DNA of 31,875 nt from JAHDBG01 sp963922685 (GCA_963922685.1 CAWUJM010000019.1:1-31875), one strand, 5' to 3'. Numbered from the stretch's first letter, positions 1 to 8,795 are shown. Notes: generated by a model not told the origin, from the letters alone. Translations and numbers: made by a program.

Positions 1-168
1 GTGGCGTAGTACCTTAGTGCCCTGCCACAGGGTGATCTGCGCAATGCCCTGCAACATCTCCTGATGCGTGACCTTCTTCTGACACGGTGGTTGGCGGTGC
101 TGCTCATGGCGGGCTCCGGGGTTGGGTTGCCGGGGTGTGGTTCAGATTCATGACGTGGTGTTATCCTG
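1..168. other. Left-edge stretch with no confident gene
   Basis: This stretch lies downstream of the squalene/phytoene-synthase-like gene. On the plus strand an open frame at 64-150 would encode about 28 residues, starting MRDLLLTRWLAVLLM and ending LPGCGSDS. It is hydrophobic and has a lipobox-like LPGC, so a tiny entericidin-like lipoprotein is conceivable, but it is very short and has no clear ribosome binding site. On the minus strand a frame runs off the left edge (…EMLQGIAQITLWQGTKVLRH) and could be the beginning of another gene. Neither is supported by homology that I recognise. Confidence 0.2.
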
Positions 169-954
169 CTAACGCATCCGCCAGGCAGACCACAGATTGC
201 GCCAGGGCGTTAACTGCCAGGAAGATGTTGTACTTTGATAACCCTGCCGACGCATCCGGCGTACCAGATGCATCGCCTGTGCTATCTGCCGCAATGGCGG
301 ATGCAGGCGCGGCTCCTGACGCAGTGCAGGCAATGCCTGCACAACTGGTTGTTCGCAGGGTGCCAGCAGCACCTCCAGTGCTGCTGGCAGTGATGTCCTG
401 TCCACCAGTGGATCAGTTGGATCAACACCCTGCTGGCGCAGAAAGGCTGACGGCAGACTGAAATAATGTTGCTGCCAGTCACGCTGAACAGATCTGAGTC
501 GTTCTACCAGGGCATGATAACGACCCAGTTCAGCAGCGCGTTGCTGCAACACAGGTTCCGCATTCCCGGCGAGTAACATGGCCCGGCTACCGCCCTGTTG
601 TTCGCATTGTTCCAGCAGATCATCCGGGTCAGTCGGGGTACGCTTCAGAATACGTTGTTCCAGCGCGCCGACAGTCCGCTGCATCTGAATGCGCTGCCAG
701 TCTGCCTGCACGTGCGGTGCCAGGTTTGCGGTCAGCGGATGTTGTGCATCCGGTAAACGATCAATCTCAGCCCGCCACCAGTCCAGCTTCAGGCGTACAA
801 CTCCGGGATCCCGGACATTGTCTGCCAGACGATCCAGTTGCGCAAACCAGAGCAGCCAGGCAGTGACTGCCGCCCGCTGGTGCACAGGTGTACAGCGGGC
901 AACATAATATTCTGCTGTGCCCGGAATCAAGTGGTACGATTCAGCTACTGACAT
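169..954 (-). CDS. Squalene/phytoene synthase family protein, atypical
   Basis: 261 aa, within the range of trans-isoprenyl diphosphate synthases of the squalene/phytoene synthase family (usually 260-300 aa). The first aspartate motif D41-RLA-D45 fits DxxxD and is followed by the helix LKLDWWRAEI typical of the family. Where the second aspartate-rich motif is expected (around residues 150-165, ERLRSVQRDWQQHYFSLP) only D159 is visible, so the second Mg-diphosphate site looks incomplete. It may therefore be a divergent or non-condensing member, like the assembly-factor branch of the family, rather than a true phytoene synthase. No carotenoid or hopanoid genes are nearby. Its start overlaps the end of gph by 10 bases, so the two are probably one transcript. 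Family assignment is firm, reaction uncertain. Confidence 0.75.
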   Translation of the reverse strand: MSVAESYHLIPGTAEYYVARCTPVHQRAAVTAWLLWFAQLDRLADNVRDPGVVRLKLDWWRAEIDRLPDAQHPLTANLAPHVQADWQRIQMQRTVGALEQRILKRTPTDPDDLLEQCEQQGGSRAMLLAGNAEPVLQQRAAELGRYHALVERLRSVQRDWQQHYFSLPSAFLRQQGVDPTDPLVDRTSLPAALEVLLAPCEQPVVQALPALRQEPRLHPPLRQIAQAMHLVRRMRRQGYQSTTSSWQLTPWRNLWSAWRMR

Positions 955-1616
955 GCTGACAACAGGTTCAGGATATCAGCCGGATGCTGAATGATATGAT
1001 CAGCTTGCCAGTCTGCGATCTGTTCGTCAGGATGGATATAGCCGTATGCAGCACCAACCGTAACACAACCGGCAGCCCGTCCGGCCTGCATATCGCGAGC
1101 TGCATCCCCCAGATACCAGATTGCGTACGGTGCCAGCCGCAACTGTTCACACGCATACAATACCGGTGCCGGATCCGGTTTGGCGCGGGCACAGGTATCA
1201 CCGCTGACGATGACCGCCGCCTGATCCGCCAGCTGCAGTCCGGCAAGCAGCGGCTCCGTCAGCCAGCCTGGCTTATTGGTTACAATCCCCCAGGCAATCT
1301 GTTGTTCTGTCAGTTGCGCTAGGACAGAATCCATCCCTGGAAATAACCGGCTGCGCTCATACAGGTGTTGTCGGTAATATGCCAGAAGCTGCTCCCGCAC
1401 CGGCACAAACGCTGGATCCCGGGGCGTCAGACCAAGGCCCAGCTGAATCAGCCCTGTTGCGCCATATGATGCGACTGACCGGATGTGTGCAGCCGGGAGT
1501 GGAGCACGCTGATGCCGGGCCAGGATATGATTCAGCGCAGCTGCCAGGTCTGGTGCTGTGTCTATCAGGGTTCCATCCAGATCAAATAACAGAGCGCGAG
1601 GCGTGTTCAGTCTCAT
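945..1616 (-). CDS. gph: Phosphoglycolate phosphatase (HAD superfamily)
   Basis: 223 aa, normal for Gph. It removes phosphate from 2-phosphoglycolate arising from DNA repair or oxygenase chemistry. HAD motif I is DLDGT with nucleophile D12 and acid D14, motif II/III is TNKPGW near residue 114, and motif IV is YLGDAARDMQAGRAAG near the C-terminus. A cap domain lies between motifs I and II. The ATG at 1614-1616 gives the family-typical short N-terminus. It is transcribed divergently from thrC across a 70 bp gap and overlaps the following squalene/phytoene-synthase-like gene by 10 bases. Related HAD phosphatases with other substrates (for example pyrophosphate or sugar phosphates) cannot be excluded from sequence alone. 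Confidence 0.85.
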   Translation of the reverse strand: MRLNTPRALLFDLDGTLIDTAPDLAAALNHILARHQRAPLPAAHIRSVASYGATGLIQLGLGLTPRDPAFVPVREQLLAYYRQHLYERSRLFPGMDSVLAQLTEQQIAWGIVTNKPGWLTEPLLAGLQLADQAAVIVSGDTCARAKPDPAPVLYACEQLRLAPYAIWYLGDAARDMQAGRAAGCVTVGAAYGYIHPDEQIADWQADHIIQHPADILNLLSACQ

Positions 1617-1648
1617 TTCGATTATGTGCGAATGTTATACTGCCAAGT

Positions 1649-1676
1649 TTGAATAAGAGCGGGCTGATTTTATACT
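1649..1676 (+). promoter_or_regulatory. Candidate sigma70 promoter elements before thrC
   Basis: TTGAAT at 1649-1654 and TATACT at 1671-1676 are 16 bp apart, a fair sigma70 match. Initiation from it would leave only a few bases before the thrC ATG at 1687 and would exclude the GAGG ribosome site at 1677-1680. A second TATACT at 1636-1641, with a poor -35, may be the functional -10. The gph-thrC gap is only 70 bp. Confidence 0.3.
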
Positions 1677-1686
1677 GAGGTAACAG

Positions 1687-3174
1687 ATGCGGTGTACTGA
1701 AACGCGGGGTAATGATGGTCGCAGACCAGATCAGGTCTCTTTTTCCGAAGCGATGCTGGATCCGATGGCCAGCTTCGGCGGCTTGTATGCTCCGGCTGAT
1801 CTGCCTCGTTTGCCGGAAGATTTTTTAGCCCGGCAACTGTATGCAGATTATGCTGCACTCGCCTCTGCCGTGCTGAATCTGTATCAGCCGGATATCCCCG
1901 CTGATGTGCTGACGCAGGCACTGGCCCGCTATGCACAATTTGATGATGCACAGACGCCGGTTCCTCTGCATCAGCTGAGCGATAATTTATTTATCAATGA
2001 GTTGTACCACGGGCCAACCCGTGCCTTTAAGGATATCGCCTTACAGCCGTTCGGCGCACTCTTATCTCATCAGGCTGCCGCGCGGCAGGAACAATTTCTG
2101 GTGCTGGCCGCAACCAGCGGCGATACCGGACCAGCGACCTTGCACGCATTCCGCAACTGTCCTCAGGTGAAGGTCGTCTGTCTGTATCCGGTCGGTGGCA
2201 CCTCCGATGTGCAGCGTCTGCAGATGGTGACCGAAACGGCTCCCAACCTGTGTGTGCTGGGCATTCACGGCGATTTTGACGATGCACAGACTGCATTGAA
2301 AAGACTGCTGTGTTCGAACGATTTTCAGGCTCAGTTAGCACGTAGAAACACCCGCCTGTCCGCCGCGAACTCAGTCAATATCGGGCGGATTATGTTCCAG
2401 CAGGTCTACCATATCGCCGCCTACCTGGCGCTGGTACGACGTGGCACCATCAGGTTGGGGGAACCGATCACGATCAATGTGCCTAGTGGTAACTTCGGTA
2501 ATGCGCTGGGTGCTTATTATGCGCGTCGTATGGGATTACCAATAGACAGGATTCTGATTGCATCCAACCAGAACCATGTGCTGACTGATTTTATCCTGAC
2601 CGGTCAGTATGACTTACGCAACCGTGTCCTGATCAATACCTGTGCGCCAGCGATGGATATCCTGATCTCATCAAATATCGAACGGCTGTTATTTGATCTG
2701 TTTGGCCCGGAACGCACCCGAACCCTGATGTCTGCTCTGGCGCACGAACGTCATTATGCACTGGATGCGAGCGAACTGGCGCAGATCCAGGCCATATTCA
2801 GTGCCGGTTTTGCGACAGATGCAGAAGTCAGGGCCTGCATACGCGACGTATCTGAACAGGGCTATATCATTGACCCGCACACAGCCACCTGTTTCCGGGT
2901 GCAGGGCCAGGCAGATCGCAATCTGCCCGGTGTGATCTGCGCGACTGCCGAATGGACTAAGTTTTCACCCACCCTGGCAGCAGCCCTGCTGGATGAACCG
3001 GGTCTGACCGATGCAGTGGCACTGCACCGGGTTGCCGCAGCAACAAACCAACGGGTCAGTCCACAGATTGCAGATATCTTTCAACGCCCTGTGCAGCACA
3101 GGACTCAGATCATGCCGGATGCGATTGAAGCAGCCATTACAGACTTTCTGCAACGCGGGTCAGTGTCATCCTGA
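1687..3174 (+). CDS. thrC: Threonine synthase
   Basis: 495 aa, PLP-dependent enzyme converting O-phosphohomoserine to threonine in the cytosol. The PLP lysine is K115 in GPTRAFKDIALQP, followed by the ATSGDTGPATLHAF phosphate-binding segment and the SVNIGRIMFQQVYH and NVPSGNFGNALGAY blocks diagnostic of the long threonine synthase type. Length exceeds E. coli ThrC (428) and is close to the pseudomonad type. The ATG at 1687 has a good GAGG site 6-7 bases upstream. The stop lies inside sequence shared with the neighbouring repeat unit (ATCCTGAAA). No thrA or thrB in the window. Confidence 0.95.
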   Translation: MRCTETRGNDGRRPDQVSFSEAMLDPMASFGGLYAPADLPRLPEDFLARQLYADYAALASAVLNLYQPDIPADVLTQALARYAQFDDAQTPVPLHQLSDNLFINELYHGPTRAFKDIALQPFGALLSHQAAARQEQFLVLAATSGDTGPATLHAFRNCPQVKVVCLYPVGGTSDVQRLQMVTETAPNLCVLGIHGDFDDAQTALKRLLCSNDFQAQLARRNTRLSAANSVNIGRIMFQQVYHIAAYLALVRRGTIRLGEPITINVPSGNFGNALGAYYARRMGLPIDRILIASNQNHVLTDFILTGQYDLRNRVLINTCAPAMDILISSNIERLLFDLFGPERTRTLMSALAHERHYALDASELAQIQAIFSAGFATDAEVRACIRDVSEQGYIIDPHTATCFRVQGQADRNLPGVICATAEWTKFSPTLAAALLDEPGLTDAVALHRVAAATNQRVSPQIADIFQRPVQHRTQIMPDAIEAAITDFLQRGSVSS

Positions 3175-3356
3175 AAATTGTTACGGAGGTGGTTGTACCA
3201 CCTCACTGCAAAGCGTTTCCGGTCCCGGTTCTCCGGGGCGGCTGCGGCCCGGATGGCCGCAGACGAGCCCCCACGGGTGGATTTATGACGTACCTCAGAG
3301 AGCCATATCCGGATAACGCTGACACTGCGATCACCACATCAGTTTGAATCACACCC
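3170..3356 (+). repeat. Solo hairpin repeat unit (copy A)
   Basis: About 187 bp between convergent thrC and the C45-like gene. It contains a perfect small hairpin, GAGGTGG/CCACCTC (3186-3192 with 3198-3204), and a long imperfect hairpin from about 3212 to 3321. The apex of the long hairpin carries a perfect 8 bp stem, CTGCGGCC/GGCCGCAG (3242-3249 with 3255-3262). The right terminus is ATCAGTTTGAATCACACCC. The same order of parts occurs in the two units at 11592-11802 and 11957-12141. It may also act as a bidirectional terminator for the two converging genes. No target duplication was found for this copy. Confidence 0.8.
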
Positions 3357-4670
3357 CTAGCTGTCGCGTTTACGGTGAAATTCGAGATAATACACGATCG
3401 TGATCAGCCCGCAGAGACCACATGCAACCAGTATGATCAGCAACGAATCCCAGCTGCGGGTCTGCTGTGCGGGTAACAGGTTGCGGAATGCCTGCATCAG
3501 CGGACGTTCTGACCCCTGACCCGATGGCGGTGTGTGGTACAGGTGCAGAGTGCTGTCTTCTGGTGTGAACACCAGTGCCTGCAGGGTACGTTGATTGAAG
3601 ATCGCCTGACGATGATTCGCCGTATCCAGCATGATATTGATGATATCTCTGGTTTCTGCCGGGTGTAAGCGGTCAAATGTAGCTAGCTGGCTGAAGCGTT
3701 GCCAGAGAAAGTTATCACGTGAATGGGTACAGTTATCGGGTGCGCGGGCCAGAACGTAACAATTCACAACTGCGATCTGATTTGCCCTGCCCCACGGCTT
3801 GTCAGCGCGATACACACTGTGATCCGTTCTGATCCGGGCAACTTCGTCCTGTGGTTTTTCCAGTACCTGAATACTGATACGGTCTGCCATAACGATGCTG
3901 TGGCTGGCAGGATAACGATACCGGATGAGTTGTCTGGCGGCCTGATGACTGGTGCCTGTGGTCTCCAGTGTCCTGCGTAGTGTAAACACAACAGAATCAG
4001 GTTGCGCCGGAATAATGCCGGACCGGGTGACAGGCGAGGCAATCTGTGCCAGGAATAAACCGGACTGATTAAAACCGGACAACACCCCGATATAACCGGC
4101 AAATCCGATATTCACCAGGCTGTTCTCCGGACCTGCATACACAGTGATGGCCTGCAGGCCTCGCAGGTTCGCATCACCCGGCCAGTCCAGGTTGCGTCCG
4201 ATCAGCGGGCTGTCAGTCGCTGATGCGCTGTGCCAGACACCGAATGCTGAACCCTGCACTTTCGGATGATTCAGATCAGGCAGCAATAACCATGTCCAGT
4301 ATTCGTTCAGTGACAGGCGACCATCGCCCAGCTGATCATGACCGAACAACTGCCAGCGCGAAATAATCCCGGCGATTTCGTCCTGATAGGTGGCATCAAC
4401 CTGTGACCGGATGCGATTAACACGCTGCTGCTGCATCTGGTCAAATTGTGCCTGGGTCAGAATCGTGTGCAGATACGCATCGTAACGCGCTTCAATATCC
4501 GGAAACTGTTGTTTCACTACGCTACCCAGAGCCTGGCCGATCTGCAGGCTGGTTCTGCCGGTCGTATCCACCCGGAACACCGGCAGACTATGCTCACACA
4601 GTGCGGCTTGGGTCAGAATCAGACAGAATAACAGGGCCAGTACAGATTGATTCAGAGGTGAACACCACAT
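3357..4670 (-). CDS. C45 / acyltransferase-like Ntn hydrolase, exported and C-terminally anchored
   Basis: 437 aa. Residues about 9-25 form a signal peptide (cleavage near ALC25). Residues 412-430 (LLIILVACGLCGLITIVYYL) form a C-terminal transmembrane helix followed by a basic tail, so the catalytic domain is predicted to be periplasmic and membrane-tethered. The core VQGSAFGVW…LIGRNLDWPG (138-164), then GFAGYIGVLSGFNQSGL, resembles the C45 peptidase / penicillin acyltransferase / choloylglycine hydrolase-like group. In that group a Cys normally stands just before S-x-F; here the position is G140, leaving S141 as the nearest hydroxyl. An EF-hand-like loop (D112…GDGRLSLNE123) precedes it. Substrate unknown. 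The start codon abuts that of aroC. Confidence 0.65.
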   Translation of the reverse strand: MWCSPLNQSVLALLFCLILTQAALCEHSLPVFRVDTTGRTSLQIGQALGSVVKQQFPDIEARYDAYLHTILTQAQFDQMQQQRVNRIRSQVDATYQDEIAGIISRWQLFGHDQLGDGRLSLNEYWTWLLLPDLNHPKVQGSAFGVWHSASATDSPLIGRNLDWPGDANLRGLQAITVYAGPENSLVNIGFAGYIGVLSGFNQSGLFLAQIASPVTRSGIIPAQPDSVVFTLRRTLETTGTSHQAARQLIRYRYPASHSIVMADRISIQVLEKPQDEVARIRTDHSVYRADKPWGRANQIAVVNCYVLARAPDNCTHSRDNFLWQRFSQLATFDRLHPAETRDIINIMLDTANHRQAIFNQRTLQALVFTPEDSTLHLYHTPPSGQGSERPLMQAFRNLLPAQQTRSWDSLLIILVACGLCGLITIVYYLEFHRKRDS

Positions 4671-5783
4671 ATGTCAGGTAATACCTTCGGCACTTTATTT
4701 CAGGTTACTTCGTTCGGCGAAAGTCATGGCCCGGCGATTGGCTGTGTGATTGATGGCTGTCCACCCGGACTACCGCTGACTGAGGCTGATATTCAGCCGG
4801 ATCTGGAGCGGCGGCGTCCGGGTAAGACGCGGCATACCACACAACGGCGTGAAGCCGATCAGGTTGAAATCTTATCCGGTGTCTTCGGCGGTCAGACTAC
4901 GGGCACACCGATTGGCTTACTGATCCGGAATACTGATCAGCGCTCGAAAGATTATCAGGATATTGCGCGAAAATTCCGTCCGGGCCATGCCGATTATACG
5001 TATCTGCAGAAATACGGGGTGCGGGATTATCGTGGTGGCGGGCGTGCTTCGGCGCGTGAGACCGCGATACGGGTTGCGGCCGGTGCAGTAGCGAAAAAAT
5101 ATCTGCATACAGCCTACGGGGTGCGTGTCCGGGCACACTTGTCGGCACTGGGTCGCATCCGACCGGAACAGATGCACTGGCCGGATGTGGAGCAGAATCC
5201 ATTCTTCTGGCCGGATGCAGCGCAGGTACCGGAACTGGTAGCCGCAATGGATGCATTACGCAAATCAGGCGATTCGCTCGGCGCAGAAGTCACTGTGGTC
5301 GCGGAAGATGTCCCACCAGGCTGGGGGGAGCCGGTGTTTGACCGGCTGGATGCAGATATCGCGCACGCCCTGATGAGCATCAATGCGAGCAAGGGCGTTG
5401 AGATCGGTGCAGGTTTTGCTGCCGTAGCACAGACTGGCACCGAACATCGGGATGAAATGACTCCGACAGGCTTTCTGTCGAATCATGCGGGCGGTGTGCT
5501 GGGTGGTATTTCCAGCGGTCAGCCGATTGTGGCACGCGTTGCGTTCAAACCGACTTCCAGCATCCGACTGACCGGCAGAACGATAGACCAGGCGGGACAG
5601 GCAACTGATATCAGTACCACCGGGCGGCACGATCCGTGCGTCGGCATTCGGGCAGTGCCGATCGTTGAAGCGATGCTGGCGATTGTGCTGACCGACCATG
5701 CGTTGCGCCAGCGTGGACAGAATGGTGCGGTGCAGTCTGATACGCCAGTGCTTCCGGCAGAGGCACTCAGCGATGCCTGTTAA
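4671..5783 (+). CDS. aroC: Chorismate synthase
   Basis: 370 aa (usual about 360). It catalyses the last shikimate-pathway step, 5-enolpyruvylshikimate-3-phosphate to chorismate, using reduced FMN. Diagnostic blocks are the N-terminal SFGESHGPAIGCVIDGCPPG, RRRPGK with TTQRREAD, the glycine-rich GGGRASARETAIRVAAGA, and the C-terminal STTGRHDPCVGIRAVPIVEAM. AGAGGTG lies about 10 bases upstream of the ATG. That site is inside the first codons of the divergent hydrolase gene, because the two start codons are adjacent. The gene is followed by a 329 bp gap. No other aromatic pathway gene is nearby. Confidence 0.97.
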   Translation: MSGNTFGTLFQVTSFGESHGPAIGCVIDGCPPGLPLTEADIQPDLERRRPGKTRHTTQRREADQVEILSGVFGGQTTGTPIGLLIRNTDQRSKDYQDIARKFRPGHADYTYLQKYGVRDYRGGGRASARETAIRVAAGAVAKKYLHTAYGVRVRAHLSALGRIRPEQMHWPDVEQNPFFWPDAAQVPELVAAMDALRKSGDSLGAEVTVVAEDVPPGWGEPVFDRLDADIAHALMSINASKGVEIGAGFAAVAQTGTEHRDEMTPTGFLSNHAGGVLGGISSGQPIVARVAFKPTSSIRLTGRTIDQAGQATDISTTGRHDPCVGIRAVPIVEAMLAIVLTDHALRQRGQNGAVQSDTPVLPAEALSDAC

Positions 5784-6112
5784 GGCAGATGACCGCACAT
5801 TGTTTGGCCCGGATAGCCGCAATGGCAGTTATCCACAAATTCTGTGGATAACTCTGTGTAAAACCGCACGAATAAGTGGTCTATCACACCGTTTTATCAG
5901 GCTTTTCTGGTATTGACCAATATCTGAACACAAAAAAATTTATCCTGAATAAACAGTTATTTAGTCTCAGGGCACTTGAGCCTGTATAAAAAATACCGGG
6001 AAGTGATTGACTTTTACGAAGTCAACAACGCAATCTGTGCATAATGGCTATGTAATAGCAACATCACGTGACTTCTGCCACTTCCGGAATCACTCTTCTT
6101 CTGAAAAATGAC
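5784..6112. promoter_or_regulatory. AT-rich gap with a DnaA-box cluster
   Basis: There is no gene in this 329 bp. Three exact matches to the DnaA box TTATNCACA are present: TTATCCACA at 5829-5837, its inverted partner TGTGGATAA at 5843-5851 (spacer 5 bp), and TGTGCATAA at 6036-6044 (reads TTATGCACA on the minus strand). A one-mismatch box, TGTGTAAAA, is at 5855-5863. Between them is a very AT-rich run (about 5928-5965) with A and T tracts, and an inverted repeat TTGACTT/AAGTCAA at 6007-6025. It may be a DnaA-binding regulatory or titration site, an origin-like locus, or DnaA-controlled transcription of argH. A weak -10 (TATAAA, 5985-5990) is visible. Confidence 0.55.
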
Positions 6113-7525
6113 ATGAGCGATAAAAAATTATGGGCCGGTCGCTTCAGCGAACCGACAGATCAGTTTGTTGAGACATTCACGGCGTCCGTCACATTCGATC
6201 AGCGTCTGGCGCCGTACGATATTCAGGGTTCCATCGCCCACGCCCGGATGCTGGCGCGCCAGAAGATCCTGACGCAGGCAGAATGCGATGACATCATCAC
6301 CGGGCTGGAAGCCATCGCTGCGCAGATTGAGCGCGGAGAATTTGTCTGGTCCGTCGCACACGAAGATGTGCACATGAACATTGAAGCCGCGCTGACCGCA
6401 GCCATCGGTGAGACCGGTAAGAAGCTGCACACGGGTCGTTCGCGCAATGACCAGGTGGCAACCGACATCCGGCTGTGGCTGCGGGATGAGATCCAGGCCA
6501 TCTGTGCTGCGTTGCATCAGGTGCAGCATGCACTACTGGATATTGCCGGACGTGAAGCCGATACGATTCTGCCCGGATTCACACATTTACAAACGGCCCA
6601 GCCGGTCACCTTCGGGCATCATATGCTGGCTTGGTTTGAGATGCTGCAACGCGATGTCAGCCGCCTGACTGATTGTGCTGCCCGCATGAATCAGATGCCA
6701 CTGGGTGCTGCCGCTCTGGCCGGTACCACCTATCCGATTGATCGCCAGCTGACCGCCAGTCTGCTGCACTTCAGCGCGCCCTGCCGTAATTCGCTGGATG
6801 CGGTCAGTGATCGTGATTTTGCCATTGAATTCAGTGCCGCTGCCAGTCTGATCATGGTGCATCTGTCACGCATGAGCGAGGAGCTGATTCTGTGGTCATC
6901 CGCACAATTCGGCTTTATCACCCTGTCCGACAGCTTCTGTACCGGCTCTTCCATCATGCCACAGAAAAAAAACCCGGACGTACCTGAGCTGATCCGGGGC
7001 AAAAGTGGCCGGATAACCGGCCACCTGATCGCACTGCTGACCCTGATGAAGGCACAACCACTGGCCTATAACAAGGACAATCAGGAAGACAAAGAACCAT
7101 TATTCGATACGGTGGATACACTGCGCGGTGCACTGCAGGTCTTCGCCGCAATGCTGCCGACGCTGGTCTGTAACCGGGCAGCGATGCGCCGCGCAGCACA
7201 ACAGGGTTTTGCGACTGCCACCGATCTGGCCGATTATCTGGTACGTCAGGGCATCGCTTTCCGCGATGCACACGATATTGTCGGTCGGGTTGTCGCACAA
7301 TGTGTGCAGGAAAACTGTGATTTAGAAGGCCTGTCTCTGGATGCCCTGCAAGGCTATAGTGCTGTCATCAAAAGTGATGTGTATGATTATCTGACCCTGG
7401 AAGGCTCTGTTGCGGCACGCCGTCACATCGGTGGTACTGCACCGGAACAGGTGCTTCGGGCCATTGCAGATGCCCGGCTGTCTCTGGCAGCCCGAACTCC
7501 CGCTACTTCGCTAAGGAACCCCTGA
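6113..7525 (+). CDS. argH: Argininosuccinate lyase
   Basis: 470 aa from the ATG at 6113 (MSDKKLWAGRFSE), which matches the family N-terminus. An upstream in-frame GTG at 6068 would add 15 unlikely residues. It cleaves argininosuccinate to arginine and fumarate. Blocks seen are HTGRSRNDQVATDIRLW, FTHLQTAQPVTFGHHMLAW and the fumarase-superfamily signature GSSIMPQKKNPDVPELIRGKSGR carrying the catalytic serine. The ribosome binding site is weak. Only one base separates its stop from the metY start, so it is cotranscribed with metY. argC sits 12 kb away. Confidence 0.96.
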   Translation: MSDKKLWAGRFSEPTDQFVETFTASVTFDQRLAPYDIQGSIAHARMLARQKILTQAECDDIITGLEAIAAQIERGEFVWSVAHEDVHMNIEAALTAAIGETGKKLHTGRSRNDQVATDIRLWLRDEIQAICAALHQVQHALLDIAGREADTILPGFTHLQTAQPVTFGHHMLAWFEMLQRDVSRLTDCAARMNQMPLGAAALAGTTYPIDRQLTASLLHFSAPCRNSLDAVSDRDFAIEFSAAASLIMVHLSRMSEELILWSSAQFGFITLSDSFCTGSSIMPQKKNPDVPELIRGKSGRITGHLIALLTLMKAQPLAYNKDNQEDKEPLFDTVDTLRGALQVFAAMLPTLVCNRAAMRRAAQQGFATATDLADYLVRQGIAFRDAHDIVGRVVAQCVQENCDLEGLSLDALQGYSAVIKSDVYDYLTLEGSVAARRHIGGTAPEQVLRAIADARLSLAARTPATSLRNP

Positions 7526-7526
7526 T

Positions 7527-8795
7527 ATGAAACTGGAAACACTCGCTCTGCACCACGGTTATCAGGCAGACAGTACACGTGCTGCCGCAGTACCCATTTA
7601 TCAGACAACATCCTATACCTTCGACGATACACAACATGGTGCAGATCTGTTTGATCTGAAGGTCGCCGGCAATATCTACACCCGGATCATGAATCCGACC
7701 ACTGATGTACTGGAACAACGCATCGCCGCGATGGAAGGCGGTGTCGCCGCACTCGCGGTCGCTTCCGGCATGGCAGCCATCACTTATGCGCTGCAAACCA
7801 TCTGTGTCAACGGCGACAATATCGTCAGCACCAGCCAGTTATATGGTGGCACCTACAATTTATTCGCTCATGCCCTGCCGAATCAGGGCATTAACGTACG
7901 TTTTGTTTCATACGATGATACTGCCGGCCTGGAGCAGGCAATTGATGCACAAACGAAGGCGATCTTCTGCGAATCTATCGGCAATCCGGCGGGAAACGTG
8001 GTTGATATCGCACAATTAGCTGATATCGCACACCGCCACGGTGTCCCGCTGATCGTTGACAATACGGTGGCCACACCTTACCTGTGTCGTCCGATTGAAC
8101 ATGGTGCTGACATTGTGATTCATTCGCTGACCAAATATATCGGTGGTCATGGCACATCTGTAGGCGGGATCATTGTGGATGGTGGTAAATTCGACTGGCT
8201 GGCGCACCAGGCGCGTTATCCGATGCTGAGCGAACCGGATCCGTCCTATCACGGCGTGATCTGCACAGAAGTGTTCGGTCCGGCAGCCTATATCGGTCGT
8301 TGTCGTATCGGGCCATTACGTAACATGGGGGCGGCCCTGTCTCCGATGAACGCATTCCAGATTCTGCAAGGCCTGGAGACCCTTGGCCTGCGCATTCAGC
8401 GTCATTGTGACAATGCGATGGACCTGGCAGTCTATCTGTACCGTCACCCTAAGGTGGCTTGGGTGAATTATGCGGGTCTGAGTGACAGTCCGCACCAGAT
8501 CTCATGTCTGAAATTCATGGGTGGTCAGGCCTCCGGTATCCTGAGTTTTGGTATTCAGGGCGACGCGACTGCAGGCAGCCGTTTTATTGAAGCCTTGCAG
8601 ATGATTCTACATCTGGTCAATATCGGTGATGCAAAGACACTGGCGTGTCATCCGGCATCCACCACACATCGCCAGCTGAACGCGGAAGAGCTGGAAACAG
8701 CAGGTGTCAGCCCGGATTTAGTACGTATTTCAGTTGGCATTGAAGCGATTGATGACATCATCGCTGATGTTGAACAGGCACTGGCGCAAATCTGA
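7527..8795 (+). CDS. metY: O-acetylhomoserine sulfhydrylase (PLP enzyme)
   Basis: 422 aa, Cys/Met-metabolism PLP family. The long form with N-terminus LETLALHHGYQADSTRAAAVPIYQTTSYTF, SRIMNP-like YTRIMNPTTDVLE, SQLYGGTYNLF and PLP lysine K203 in IHSLTKYIGGHGT is typical of O-acetyl/O-succinyl-homoserine sulfhydrylases making homocysteine directly from sulfide. Length (420-430) favours MetY over cystathionine gamma-synthase MetB (about 385). AAGGAA precedes the ATG. It starts 1 base after argH and ends 3 bases before lpoA, so it lies in the middle of a plus-strand operon. Confidence 0.92.
   Translation: MKLETLALHHGYQADSTRAAAVPIYQTTSYTFDDTQHGADLFDLKVAGNIYTRIMNPTTDVLEQRIAAMEGGVAALAVASGMAAITYALQTICVNGDNIVSTSQLYGGTYNLFAHALPNQGINVRFVSYDDTAGLEQAIDAQTKAIFCESIGNPAGNVVDIAQLADIAHRHGVPLIVDNTVATPYLCRPIEHGADIVIHSLTKYIGGHGTSVGGIIVDGGKFDWLAHQARYPMLSEPDPSYHGVICTEVFGPAAYIGRCRIGPLRNMGAALSPMNAFQILQGLETLGLRIQRHCDNAMDLAVYLYRHPKVAWVNYAGLSDSPHQISCLKFMGGQASGILSFGIQGDATAGSRFIEALQMILHLVNIGDAKTLACHPASTTHRQLNAEELETAGVSPDLVRISVGIEAIDDIIADVEQALAQI

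Noticed and set aside
3160..3365. 9 bp target duplication around hairpin copy A
   Set aside because: The bases beyond the right end (CTAGCTGTC) have no convincing partner on the left side.
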